A DNA stretch of 64,000 nucleotides from Aspidiotus rigidus (Eukaryota > Arthropoda > Insecta > Hemiptera > Diaspididae), in NCBI GenBank assembly GCA_035079385.1, contig JAVHKY010000001.1:5953501-6017500 (forward strand), given 5' to 3'. This document shows, piece after piece, positions 1 to 10,639 of the stretch. Below the pieces are notes generated by a model. The model saw only the letters and a program-made list of their open reading frames with translations, was not told the origin of the DNA and did not search any database. Numbering within the stretch: the stretch's first letter is position 1; each line of letters begins with the position of its first letter. The position numbers and the translations under genes are program-made.

Positions 1-104
1 TGCGTTTGCTTCCCTCGCTACCGCTCGTTTTACAAACTTTCGCACTCGTCAGAAATCGGGCACTTCATGCACTAGTTGATAAATGTACTATTCTTCTTCT
101 AGGG

Positions 105-432
105 CAGCGGTGCTCAACCCACGGCTCGTGGGCGAAATCCGGCCCGAGAGCCCGTAACAAGAAGTAAAAAAAAATAGAAAGAAAAGGAAAAAAAAGGGGG
201 AAAAAGGGAAAAATGAAAATAGCAAGAAACTTGATGATTAAGAAAAGAACAATATTTGTAACTTTATAATAGGTATAGTGGATATGAAATTGTGTGCCTT
301 CTTTTTCATATTTTTGCTGATTTGATAATTACCTATCAAAAAATAATGAACATTTTACTTTTTTTTTGTGGCCTGCGAGAATTTTCAACTCATTCTATGT
401 GGCCCCATGTCCAAAAAGGTTGAGCAACCCTT
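105..432 (+). mobile_element. hAT-type MITE, family A copy 1
   Basis: Non-autonomous DNA transposon, 328 bp. The left end reads CAGCGGTGCTCAACC and the right end is its imperfect inverted complement (12 of 15 bases). The 8-bp sequence TTCTAGGG stands immediately outside both ends (97-104 and 433-440), an exact target duplication of the length made by hAT transposases. The interior is A/T rich with purine tracts and no coding potential. A second copy of the same family lies in opposite orientation at 8786-9074. Any short open frame here is chance. Confidence 0.85.
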
Positions 433-855
433 TTCTAGGGGATAAGTCCCGCGTCTTCTTTTCCTTCTGTCCATGTATAATCGAGTATACTACTAGGCTG
501 ATACTCTTTGAAATGTCCCTCTCATCCCTCAGATTAGTTTGATCGACTTTCTCCTTCTTCTTCTTCCCAGAGGACATAGATACGTCTACGCCGAGGAGAG
601 TTTCTTAAAATTGAGCTAAAAAATAATGGACGCTGAACACGTCTCTTTTATTTTTGCTCCTAATTTTTTTTTTTTTTTCAATTGGTAATGTGGAACATAT
701 CACTAGTGCAATGAGTTCTTGAGACAAATCTTTCTAGCTACATCTTTTTCAGGTCTATTTCACTCCCTCCATCCTCTTTCCAAACATCAAGTTCAAACTT
801 GCCTTTACGAATTGTGTTCGATTTGTGCAGAATGCTGAAAATATTATCTCTCGTG

Positions 856-1038
856 CAGTGGCGTAATTAGAAATTTTTCTGGAAGGGCGGAGAGGAGGGT
901 CCACAAAATTCTAGAGAACAAAATTTCTATCAAGGCAAAAAAAAACTTACTTATTAGTTGAAAATTAATGATTCTACAGGTCTTTGAAAATCCTTTGGGG
1001 AGAGGGGTTATCCTCAAGCCCCCGTAAATACGCCACGG
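856..1038. mobile_element. Degraded hAT-like MITE
   Basis: The left end CAGTGGCGTAATTAG and right end GTAAATACGCCACGG are imperfect inverted repeats of the type seen in hAT MITEs. No clear 8-bp target duplication remains, so the copy is old or the boundaries are slightly off. There is no coding capacity. Confidence 0.5.
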
Positions 1039-2788
1039 GTTTTGTACCTGAAGATATCTAAAGTAGTCTTCAGGGAAGACTGGTGAGGTGACATCTCCTC
1101 TTTTTGGAATTTTATATTTTAAATAAGCTTGATGAATTTGGCTCGACTTGTGCTGAATTGTGTTTTAAATTTTACGTGTTGTGCTTCTTCCCCTTCTCTA
1201 CAAATGAGAGTGAGTTTGTAAAACGACTGTCAACTTTTTTTTGAAATTTAAATTTTCAGTAAGCCTAATCGTTTGTGTTGGTTTGTGTCGTTAAGTTTTT
1301 CTTTCGTGCAGGTCTCCTTTCCCTCCAACAATTGGTGGAGCGTAAAAACGCGAGTTCCCTCCCTCATTTCAATTTGTAGCCAGAAAACGGGTTGAATTCT
1401 GTATGCTACACTGGACCGTATAGCCTTCCCGTCCAATCGTCGTCTTCCGTTGTGTGCTCGCGGTGAGAGATCGGCCAAGGTCCCGTGTTGGGTCGGAGCA
1501 GGCGAATGCAAAGATCGAAAAAATCTTATTGAGAAATTTGTCTTCTGTTGTGGATTCGGCTGAGATCCATTACATCCTCCATTCCTCGTCATGATTGTAG
1601 CGAGCAAATGGAGGAAGAAATGTTACGGAGAAGCTCATCTTGTGCTGTGAACTTGGGGTGAGAAAATCGGCTAACGGGCGAAGGTACGAAAATTCTGGTT
1701 ATGCGTGGCTAAAGTATAGGTATGAATTTACTAAGAAACTCGTCTCCCGCAACACACCCCAGCTCTGTCCACGGTTAAGATCAAAGAACCGAGCACAAGA
1801 TGTAACATTTGCAACACAAATTAAATACTCATTGAGCCAAGTTTGAACCCGATATTTTGAAAGGGAGAGAGGCGGTGAAATAGACCGAAAGCTTTCTATT
1901 GATTCATCAAATTACTTGTACAGCTCAATGTCCCAGTCTAGAAAAAACCAATGATGTTTTGTACCTTTAGCGTGTGAAATAAAATGAATTACGGTACGCA
2001 TTAGTAAATAACGTCGTGAGTATTACAAATCATGAATGAAACCGCAGATAGTTTTGGTATTCAATAGTTCAAAGATTTATTTCATCTTACAAAATACTTT
2101 CCATCAAAGTTTTCAAATTTCCACTAATGTGATGCATTTCTGGAATAATATTTGCATTTCTTAGGCAGTACATGTGGTGTGGTTGGAAGGTAAGAATTTG
2201 GTATTGTGAAATATGTAAAATTGATGTAGTTCCAAAGTAATGTTACAGAGAAAAATATCTACCTTTCATCAGTTTTCGTGGGGAAAGAATACGATGAAAT
2301 GACGTGGAATGTCGCTGAGGCAGTTTTCAACGACGAATTCAATAATGGCAATCAATTTCCAATAAAATCTTTCATTTCTCAAACAGTACCGTAAAATAAC
2401 GACGGTTTAAAATTTTTACGTATACCGGTATTCCGATCTGTACATGTACACGGACACAGACATTTACAGAATAGCATCCCAAAAGACTCTCCGCATTCAT
2501 CCCGTATAACCTACATTTTTCTTGTTTTTGTTTTTGTATTTTTTCTTCTGTAAAATCTATTCGAAGAGTGAGTAAATTTTAAGAGCTTTGTCGTCCTGTA
2601 CCGTTTTCCTATTTTTGACTTGCTAGAGTGATTTGAAAACACCCTCAAGGAACGTATAGTGGAACATAGGTAATTGGAATAGACACCAAACCAGCAGTTC
2701 TTATAAAAATTATTTCCTCTATTATTATGATCATTGTATGACCACAGCAAAAGTATTTCAATTTTTTATTTGTTTTGTGAGTACTTAC
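1039..2788. other. Non-coding stretch, no gene seen
   Basis: AT-rich sequence with stop codons in all frames at normal density. The short frames at 1248-1607 and 1640-1846 show no family signature, no splice context and no low-substitution pattern, so I do not call them genes. The part nearest 2788 is intron or downstream flank of the minus-strand EB-module gene. Confidence 0.5.
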
Positions 2789-2920
2789 CCGTAAGACACG
2801 TGTGTCGACGAAACTGCAAGAAACCAGGCTCACAACGACATATTCCTCCAATACAGTTACTGTTGGCAACTTTCTTTGAACATTGTTCGGGTACCAAACA
2901 CTCAAATCCTAACATATTTG
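2789..2920 (-). CDS. Internal exon encoding an EB/EGF-like cysteine-rich module
   Basis: On the minus strand a consensus acceptor (TTTGCAG) precedes position 2920 and a consensus donor (GTAAGT) follows position 2789, giving a 132-bp exon with phase 1 at both ends. Its frame carries six cysteines spaced C-x5-C-x8-C-x4-C-x-C-x10-C and includes CIGGICRCEPGF, the typical centre of an EB module, a small extracellular disulphide-bonded fold found in nematode and arthropod secreted or surface proteins. It follows the exon at 3925-4047, which has the same phase and nearly the same cysteine spacing. The two would therefore join in frame into tandem modules. The rest of the gene, signal peptide and any membrane segment are not visible. 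The frames at 2645-2905 and 2734-2937 in other registers are shadows. Module type is inferred from cysteine spacing, so a generic EGF-like call is the alternative. Confidence 0.7.
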
Positions 2921-3059
2921 CTGCAAATAAGAAATAACTTTCAAAACGTGTGTCTTGAGTTTGATTGTTACATATTAAGATTCATTACCCTGATATCAAA
3001 TTATATCATTAGAAAAAGTACTTATAATTACTGCTAGTAGACTACGAGTAGTATACAGT

Positions 3060-3790
3060 AAGCATATCAATTCCTCATTGCATCTTCAAAATGTGCTCAA
3101 TACCTATCGAGTATATTATGAGGACATAATGTGGATGATTTTGGTACATTGTATCCTCAAAGCTTCCTCACTACTGAAAATATTACGAGGAAACAATTGG
3201 AACGATTTTGATATATCTTCCTTGTACACTCAAAGTGAGTGTTGCAGCAATACTTGCAGGGGAAGAAGCGAGAGCTGTCTATTCAAGATAAAGTAGGTAA
3301 GTGTGAAGATGATATATTTCGAAAGCATTCAGCTGAACTTCGTTACCAACGCGACTCTCGACTGTTTGTATCGATTTAGCATTCTTATTACAATTGACAG
3401 GGATTTGTTCCTACAAATCGATAGAAAAGAGTGGGTTGTTTGTTGGAGACGCCGAACTCTAAACTGGACGGTGATCTAGACCGTTGATGGGAAAGCGACA
3501 AACGGTGTGAGTACATAATAAAAACACAATAATGAAATTATAGTCGGGTCAAAATGAATGTTTGGGAGATAAAGAGGACCCAATGAGGATTCTGGGAAGG
3601 GAAGGTAATGAGCACACAATAGAGGTTTTTCTACTTATAAGGAAACAATGAGGGCACAAATGAAAGAATTGAATCCTCTGAATCTCTGGGCTTTGACTAG
3701 TTGAGAAGATTTTATCAAACTTTTCATGGAGACTCAATGAGGATACTCTGAGTTCATAAAACGTTTGATCTATCCAGAGCATACAAAAAG
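3060..3790 (-). repeat. Dispersed repeat family B, copy 1 (inverted relative to 11270-11900)
   Basis: Blocks such as the stretch around 3540-3784 (rich in 'caatgagga' words) match the reverse complement of 11289-11540, and the block around 3299-3370 matches the complement of the region near 11600-11670. The repeat lies inside the intron between the two EB-module exons. It has no coding potential or recognisable termini, so its class is unknown. The matches are diverged and were found by eye, so limits are approximate. Confidence 0.55.
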
Positions 3791-3924
3791 GATATAAATT
3801 ATGTACCTATTGCGTTAGGTTTTCAAAAATATTAAATCGATATCAGTTCCGCGAGAGTAACAAACATGGACTTTCATCTGACTATCAGTACCTAGTACGG
3901 TTTTATAGCCATAAGGTAACTTAC

Positions 3925-4047
3925 ATTGTAAACAAATTGTTGAATTGTACACAGCATAAAAAGGTAGACAGGAACATTGATTTTGGTAACATCGACTATT
4001 CTCAACATTACAGTCGTGATCATTGTCGCACATTGAGCCTAATTCAG
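3925..4047 (-). CDS. Internal exon encoding an EB/EGF-like cysteine-rich module
   Basis: Minus-strand exon of 123 bp with acceptor CTTTGCAG before 4047 and donor GTAAGT after 3925, phase 1 at both ends. The frame contains MCDNDHDC, then SRCYQNQCSCLPF, then a final cysteine, giving C-x5-C-x6-C-x4-C-x-C-x10-C, the same plan as the exon at 2789-2920. Reading on past the donor gives a longer open frame that is only intron read-through. Symmetric phase 1-1 exons each holding one disulphide module are the usual arrangement of extracellular mosaic proteins that grow by exon duplication. The intron to the next exon is 1004 bp and contains a dispersed repeat. Upstream exons were not found in the window. 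Confidence 0.7.
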
Positions 4048-4239
4048 CTGCAAAGACATGTGAATTGATGGTAACCTGTAAATAAATGAAAAAAAATAAT
4101 GTGGTGTTTTATCTACAAATCATCAGGAAAATGCACCAAATTTTTTTGTTCAATTCACAAAAAGTAGAATGGAAAGATTTTGCCAAGAAATATTTCTTAA
4201 ACGGCTTATGGTTGGCAGGATATTGGTTTTGCCGCATTA

Positions 4240-4750
4240 GGATTCTATAGCTCTGACGCCACGTATAAAATGAGGTCACAACAGGGAACGATCGTGACCA
4301 AAGCCGTCTCGCCCGTGTGACCGTAAAATGTAGTGCCAATTATTGTGTCAGGTAGTTAGACAATCAGAATAAAGAAAATGGAGGGCACATTTTAGCGTTG
4401 AACTAATAACTTTTGGGTAACATAGGGGATGTTTTTAGGCAGGGAGACTTGAGACACTTACGGGTTACTTACGAGAAGTACTGCAGTCACATCAAAGTAA
4501 CATTTTGATTTGTGACCATGGAATGACTTATCTGTGACATTCTCGTGACAACTGTTTCTTCCCTCGTAGACATTTTCCTTATCATCTTTATCCCATGGCC
4601 CTGCCTCCTCCTAGCTCGCTGAATAAGGTGGAGGTAGCAAAGAAGATGAGCTCTTAATTTGTTACCAAACTCAACAGCATATGTACGTCAAGGCTCCGTA
4701 CTTCTCCAGCAAGTGGAAATATCACGTACGATACAAAAGGATGACCATAT
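4240..4750 (+). repeat. Dispersed repeat family C, copy 1
   Basis: About 510 bp that match the reverse complement of 60447-60975 over their whole length: blocks at 4265-4330, 4500-4560 and 4590-4710 recur in reverse order. The repeat is rich in GTCAC/GTGAC words. No coding capacity or clear terminal repeats were seen. Because copy 2 interrupts a LINE sequence, this is a mobile element of unknown class, probably a non-autonomous DNA transposon or SINE. Confidence 0.6.
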
Positions 4751-4989
4751 AGTGACCTTGTGTTGCTTCTCGAAGTCACACATGCAACACATCTGAGAAA
4801 CTGAGTTCCTGAGATGTGGAAATATTATGCCACCGACTGTATCCAGGAACAGTTGAGCTTCATAAAAAGGGAGCGTGGTTGACTTGTATATGTCCTGCCA
4901 TCTGCTCTTACGTGGCACGTTGTGTCTGAATCTCCATAATGTGTCAGGGTTCACGGCACATATTTTGCCAGTCGGATGTATGGAGTTCA

Positions 4990-5266
4990 CTAAGATAGTT
5001 TTAATGGAATGACGCGCAGTACAGAAAAATTTTATACCTCAAACTTTACTGTCTGATGTAAACCGAAGACCAGCAGGTGGATTGTAAATATTATTAATCC
5101 TGCTGTATGTGAGCTCTAGTGTCACATTCGTAATGAAAGAAAACCCAATTGCCTGTCAGATCGAGGGCGATGAACTTTTAAACGCTTGCATCATGTGCAC
5201 AAAATTTTTTTAGAAGATAAAATTGATATCACATTGAGTTCGGCGGTGCCGGGGGGTATAAGCATA
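4990..5266. other. Non-coding stretch
   Basis: No gene, repeat terminus or RNA signature recognised. The minus frame 4688-4990 overlaps the family C repeat, has no family signature and is not called. Confidence 0.4.
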
Positions 5267-5268
5267 TA

Positions 5269-5890
5269 CAGTAGATATCGGTTATTGTAATCCCTCTTAA
5301 TTGCATAACCCGTATTATTGAATTGAATTCTTTCGGAACCGAACGTTTGCATTATTTAACATGCAAAATGTACCGTTTATTGTGATTATCAGCCCGTATA
5401 ATTGAATTAAAATTTCCCTCCATGAATGGTGATAACGACTACTTTTTGACAAAAATGAACATGTAGAAACAATGCAATAATCTTTTCTAACTTGGGTATT
5501 CAGAATTTCTTCACTTAGTTCTCATTGTTCGATCTTTAGAATCGCACGTATTCATAATCTCGCGCATATTCAGTTCTTTTTTTTTCTCATCGAAATGTCT
5601 CATAAGCGCCGTGACCTTTCATTGGTTGAAAAATGTGCACTTCTCAAAAAGTACGACGAATTGGGACTGGCTTCGATGAGTCAAGCCGCAGCAGCTTTAA
5701 AATTGGAAATTTCGCAACCACTACTTTGTCGATTGCTAAAGAAAAGACGATATTACAGCCAGAGTGATGAGAAGAAGAGGTGGAAGGAGAAGGCAGTGAA
5801 GACGAAGCTGATGAACCATGCACGAACCCCCCTCCGTTAAAAGAGATGAGAAGAGCTTTGGAGACTCTTACAAAGGGTCTGCAATTTTAA
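5269..5890 (+). mobile_element. pogo/Tigger-like DNA transposon, 5' part
   Basis: A TA dinucleotide at 5267-5268 is followed by CAGTAGATATCGGTTATTG, and the next 150 bp contain repeated TTATTG/GTATAATTG words like the terminal regions of Tigger-type elements. A helix-turn-helix open frame follows at 5595. The element is cut at about 5890, where the Penelope-like element begins. The 3' inverted repeat was not found after that element, so the transposon is truncated or its 3' half is too diverged to recognise. Confidence 0.5.
5595..5840 (+). pseudogene. pogo/Tigger transposase N-terminal fragment (CENP-B/psq-type HTH)
   Basis: An 81-codon frame starting at ATG 5595. Residues 1-50 read like the N-terminal psq/CENP-B helix-turn-helix of pogo-family transposases: MSHKRRDLSLVEKCALLKKY aligns with the usual KRKxLTLEEKxxILKxY start, followed by an alanine-rich helix and a CRLLKKR recognition-helix end. 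In complete proteins this domain binds the transposon termini, and a second HTH and a DDE nuclease follow. Neither is present here: the frame stops at 5838-5840 and a Penelope-like element begins about 50 bp later. It is therefore a broken transposase, not a host gene. Host psq-domain proteins are an alternative but would not carry the adjacent transposon-like terminus. Confidence 0.6.
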
Positions 5891-5895
5891 CTCCC

Positions 5896-5975
5896 TAGAA
5901 TCAATGCGGTTTCTCAATTTATGGCCAGAAATACTAGACGCAGTCATACTCAAGCGAGTAACCGCATTGATTCTA
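5896..5975 (+). repeat. Perfect 16-bp stem around the Penelope start codon
   Basis: 5896-5911 and 5960-5975 are exact inverted complements (TAGAATCAATGCGGTT and its complement) and enclose a 48-nt loop. The loop contains the ATG at 5921 and most of the 28-bp terminal repeat. As RNA this would fold into a stable hairpin over the translation start. Penelope-like elements often carry self-cleaving hammerhead motifs in this region, but the conserved CTGATGA core was not found here. Confidence 0.7.
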
Positions 5976-8421
5976 TTAATAACGCTGATACGGCGTATTT
6001 GCGATTTCTGTTCGGGAAGTTTCGGAACCAAAGGTCGTCGTTCTCATCTCACATATTATGGTTTCTTCGCAAATGCTTAAAATTACACCTTAAGCCTAAT
6101 TTCATTAAGTTTCGGTTGTTTTCGGATTGCGATCGTACCACCAAAAAATTGGAAAAATTCCTGACGGAAAAATGGATCCGCACTGAAATGCGGAGGTGGC
6201 ATGGAAAGTTGAATGTCACCACTAGGCTGAACTTGTTGGTCCATTCTAGAATTTCTGGCCTACTGCATCCGGGTGAGTTGGATCTGTTTATTAAGGCTAT
6301 TAATGTTAAATGCCGCGGTTTTGAAGCTAAATTGAAAAGGAAGAAAAATAAGAAACTTTGTTCCCTCCAGAAAAAGAAAGAAAATTTGAATAACCCCGCT
6401 GTCCAGGAAGTGAGACCTGAAGTCAGTGTTATCCAAAACTTCCAACCGCGCATTATAAATTGCAGTCAGGTTGAGTTCAGTAGTGATGAGGTGAATTTAT
6501 TAGAGAAAGGGTTGAAGTTCAGATTACCCCCTCTTAATAATAGTAATGCTTTGGCTAATGTTGTTGCCGACCTCGAGGTGAAAATCGGACCGGGGGTTAG
6601 TACTCAAAAAAATTGTGCTGCTCTTGTCCGCAATACCCCCCTCCCTCGTATAAACAATTACGCAATTGAGGTGATTAAGGGATTAAAGAGGGGGGTCAGG
6701 GAGGAGGGCTTAATCATCACGAAGGCTGACAAAAGTAATGCCATTGTCGTGATGGAGAAGTCCTCCTACGTCTTCAAGGTCTATGACGTTCTCGGCCAGT
6801 GTGGTGCTAAGGAAAACGACAGTTTCAATTTTCCTAAACACGTAAAAGAAGTTAGACGTGTGATAAACGAGTGTGAATTTATTATTAAAACTCCCTCGCT
6901 AAAAAGATTGCTCCTGGAGCCCAGCCCTGTGCCTCCCCTCTTGTACGGGCTACCAAAAGTCCATAAAAAAGATAACCCGATGCGTCCGGTCATATCCTTT
7001 GTGTCCTCCCCCACGTACGCTCTGGCGAAATTTTTGGACCGATGGTTTAAATCGAGAGTTGACCATGAGTCACCTTACTCGGTGAAAAATTCGGTCTCCT
7101 TGGCTGATAGGCTTAAGGATAATATTCTTCCGCTGAGATCGACCCTGTGTTCATTTGATGTGGTCGGCCTGTTCCCCAATATCCCCAGAGCAACCGTCAT
7201 GCAACATATGGGAGACCTTTTGATTCAAACAAATGTTCGCCAAGAAGAATTGGGTGAATTTTTCATTCTCCTCAATATTTGTTGGTCTCCCAATTATTGC
7301 AAATTCGATAACAAGTTTTTTGAGTTTCCTGAAGAGGTTGGAATACCCATCGGTTCTCCTTTGGGTTCTCTCATTTCGGAGGTCTTTATGTCTAAGTTTG
7401 AGCTCGATTTGTTCTCCTCTGGCAGTGCGTATTTAGATCAGATTTATTATTGGCACAGGTATGTCGACGATGTGTTATGTACGTGGACTGGTCTCGAGAG
7501 CTCCTTTTGGAGTTTCTCCAGTATCTAAATAATCAATATCCTTCTATAAAATTTACTTTAGAAATCGGTGGCGCATCTATTAATTACTTGGATTTGACGA
7601 TCTGTAATAGAGACCATATCCATGAATTCGCTATATACAGGAAAGATACTGCGACCGATATTACTGTTCACGGAAAATCTTTTTGCCCTGTAGCCCATAA
7701 ATATGCTGGATTTAACAGCTTAATCCATCGACTGACTAGTATTCCTCTCAATCAGTCAGCCTTCCAAAAAGAGGTATTAACTATAAAGCACTTGGCTAGA
7801 GTGAATGAAGTGAACTTGGACATTGACCTTATGATCCAAAGGAAAGTTACTCGAAAATGCCTCGATTCCATCACCTCCCTCCCCCGCAATACGGCCCTAA
7901 ACAGTAGAGAGCGTTGGATAAGGCTTCCGTTCTTGGGGCAGTTTTCATCTCAATTGAGTCGTGTCCTACGCCCCTTCGGATTTCGGCCTGTGTATTACAA
8001 CCCCAATACCATAAAAAGTTTATTGGTTAGGCTAAAAGACCCCATCCAACTGACCGAGAGGAGTGATGTGTACAAAGTTGAGTGTAAGGATTGTAACGGA
8101 ATTTATATCGGCGAGACAGGCCGTCAGTTGAAAATTAGAATCGCTGAACGTAGGAAGGTGTGGGAAAAGAAGAATATAGGTGAATCGGCGTTTGCGGACC
8201 ATCTAATCACTACCGGCCATAGCATTAAAGAGGGGTCCGAGGTCCTCCTCTATAGAGAAAACGCGTATTCGAAACGGAAAGCGTTATAACACATCGAAAT
8301 AATCCGTCATTTAAATAACGACGACCTTAATGTGCTCAACAGGTACATACATGATGAGGGGTTGATTGAACTAGTTTACGAGTATGATTCACGTCGTGAT
8401 GACTCGCTGGTTCAATCCTGA
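5921..8421 (+). pseudogene. Penelope-like reverse transcriptase with GIY-YIG endonuclease (frameshift and stop)
   Basis: The coding region makes cDNA by target-primed reverse transcription, with a GIY-YIG nuclease nicking the target. Frame 1 runs from ATG 5921 to 7528. It holds a Lys/Arg-rich N-terminal part, LYGLPKVHKKDNP near residue 340, catalytic motif A (SFDVVGLFPNIP) near 410, motif B (GIPIGSPLGSLISEVF) and motif C (RYVDDVL) near 513. Between about 7485 and 7505 the frame shifts. The continuation (from about 7500, open from 7450) carries the palm/thumb segment INYLDLTI and the GIY-YIG nuclease (GIYIGETGRQLKIRIAERR, near 8098). A TAA at 8287-8289 interrupts that domain, but the same frame then stays open to TGA 8419-8421, including HIEIIRHLNNDDLNVLNRY. 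The stop probably replaced a sense codon such as GAA or AAA. Shadow frames on both strands are ignored. Clade within the Penelope-like elements was not determined. Confidence 0.93.
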
Positions 8422-8785
8422 TTTCCTCGTATGTTTCTAGTTTACAGCCGGAGTTGGTTCAGTCGCTTTCCAGTCCCCGTTGACAATGATTATTTAATCG
8501 AAAGCGCTCCGGCGCGGCGTCGTTTAATTTCTGTGGCTAAAATTGTAAATTACTCCGTTGGTATTACTCGCTTGAGTATGACTGCGTCTAGCATATAACT
8601 CCCGGTCAACTGTATGATTTATATGTTCAGTGGGGTAAATCTTACCAAAGGGCTGCGTTACTGTATCAAAGAGGGATTAACCTCGTAGGTTGTTCCCATG
8701 GGGATGTGAGCAGGATTAACCGGAATAATTACCACGAAATCGACAGAGAATGCGCACAAACAGAACGTAGTCGAGAGTGTAGAGG

Positions 8786-9074
8786 CAGCGGTGCTCAACC
8801 TTTTTGGACATGAGGCCACATAGAATGAGTTGAAAATTCTTGCGGCCCACAAGGAAAGTAAAATGTTCATTATTTTTTATTAAGTAATTATCAGATCAGC
8901 AAAAATATGGAAAAGAAGGCACACAATTTCATATCTCCTACCCATTAAAAAGTTACAAATATTGTTCACTTCTTAATCATCAAGTTTCTTGCCATTTTCA
9001 TTTTCCCCTTTTTTTCCTTTTCTCCTTACTTTTTCATTGTGACGGGCTGGCGGGCCGTAGGTTGAGCACCGCTG
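8786..9074 (-). mobile_element. hAT-type MITE, family A copy 2 (inverted)
   Basis: 289 bp related in reverse orientation to 105-432: the same 'ggacatgaggccacatagaatgag' region and A/T-rich centre are present as the complement. The ends CAGCGGTGCTCAACC and its perfect complement form a 15-bp inverted repeat. AGTGTAGA occurs just outside both ends (8776-8783, offset by GG, and 9075-9082), consistent with an 8-bp hAT target duplication. Confidence 0.8.
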
Positions 9075-9082
9075 AGTGTAGA

Positions 9083-10639
9083 CTATAAGAGCATACCACT
9101 CACCTTTGTATCCAAACCGGCGTCCCTAAAGGAGAAATATATAGAGTGGCCTCGTCCAGTGGCTTCGACAGAAAATTTTCATGTGGGAGGGGGATTTTGA
9201 AAAGTTGCATGCAATACTTCACCTTTTTCTGTAGTTTTGATTATATTTCGAAGCAAATCTTTCAATTCTGGTTAGTTCGACTCCCAAATCCCTCTTTCTT
9301 CATCTTTTTTCTTTTAAATCAACGACTTTGTCGATGATTACAATATCTTTCATGAGTCATGAGACTCTTTCAAGAAAATTTTGGCACAATCTCCTCATAG
9401 GCTTCCAAAAGAATCACCGCTTTATACCACATACGGGAGAATTTTATCGACGATGTGTATTGAAGCTCCAGAAATCCCATAAGGCAAATGTATGAAAGAT
9501 GACACCTTATGACAAACTCGCGTGATCGTATTTATTTACGTTATTTAGTCAATGATTTTGAAAAATGCGATGCACGTTCACGAAAAAATGTTCTCAAACA
9601 TATCGAAAGAATTTGAAGGAAGAGACCTAAGTTTAAAAAAAAATTCAATTAGAACGCAATTAATATACAACGTGGGAGAATGTGAGGGGTGGTTCATTAA
9701 TTTTTCATCCAACCGGAATGTCATTATAACGCGACGCAGAACGATCATACTAAAAAATTTATTGGCGAACGTTGACGTTCTTTCTAAAATGAAGAAGAAG
9801 AAAAAAAACATATTTCGTACACGAAAATCTCGAACATGCGAATCATGTTGTCGAGCGCAGAAAAAAAAAGTCACCTAATAAACGAAAATGATGTAGTACC
9901 TCGAGAAAAACGTATTTATTCCGTATAATATTATTCTTTACAGTTCGGGTACACGGCTGGCTGATTATATATGTTAGCAGGCACATTCCATCAAGTTTCA
10001 TCAACTATGATGTACAGTACAATAACTTACTGGAATGACGTGCAGACGCGTATCTTCGCTTAGTACTTACCAGTTCTTAAATACGTTAGCACTCGTAAAT
10101 CGCCGTAAAACGTAACTACTGAAATTTCACGTCTCATCCCCATGAATTTATAATTACAAGTCGGAAACTTGTTGGAAGAATTTTTCAGCGATAACCGGAC
10201 CGAGAAATTTTTCCACCAAATGAAGAAAAATTTCAATTAGAGAAGTTGAGTTTTCTTAAATGATACCGGTACATCATTGTTGTTGTAACATCAATGATTC
10301 TTTGTCATCGTCCTTACGATACCTCTAATTCATACGAATGGAATAGTTTCACACCGTCGGCTTGAAGGAGAGAACGGAAGTCAATTGTAATGTAACAGTT
10401 TGTATCTTATGAAAGTTCATTATCTACAAAGCAAGAACAAATAGGAGCTGAGGCTATAACCTTGAGGTCTACCCTGTTATAGGCTCAATGTACGAAATCG
10501 CTCATTGAGCAAAAAAGTGAACGGAACGCGGTGTCATTTTTTCAAATCGACCAAGACGCGATTCACGAAACAACCGGAACATGTTTTGAAATAAAAAATT
10601 TCCAGTACGCATTCTAGTCTATTTTAATCGCTTTAGAAA
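9083..10639. other. Non-coding stretch with one hAT-like remnant
   Basis: Around 9156-9330 a CAGTGGCTTCGAC start and the segment with 'ctcccaaatccctctttctt' resemble the repeat around 38545-38690, so this is probably an old MITE. Overlapping frames at 9552-9878 on both strands are A/T-driven and show no domain. The rest shows nothing recognisable. Confidence 0.35.

Larger units (their letters stand above)
5890..8600 (+). mobile_element. Penelope-like retroelement, nearly full length, inactivated
   Basis: About 2.7 kb comprising a short leader, a reverse transcriptase-GIY-YIG coding region (5921-8421) and a 3' region. A 28-bp sequence at 5934-5961 recurs perfectly as its reverse complement at 8564-8591, so the element carries inverted terminal repeats. 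Penelope-like elements are known for variable terminal repeats in direct or inverted orientation. There is no poly(A) tail and no gag or protease. The exact target duplication was not determined. One frameshift and one internal stop show the copy is dead, though the frame is otherwise well preserved, so the insertion is fairly young. Confidence 0.9.

Noticed and set aside
4688..4990. 100-codon minus-strand frame with several cysteines
   Set aside because: It overlaps the end of the family C repeat, the cysteines do not form a known pattern, and no splice context supports it.
5880..6000. Hammerhead ribozyme in the Penelope-like 5' region
   Set aside because: A GAAA and a strong stem are present, but the conserved CTGATGA core is not found here or near the 3' repeat.
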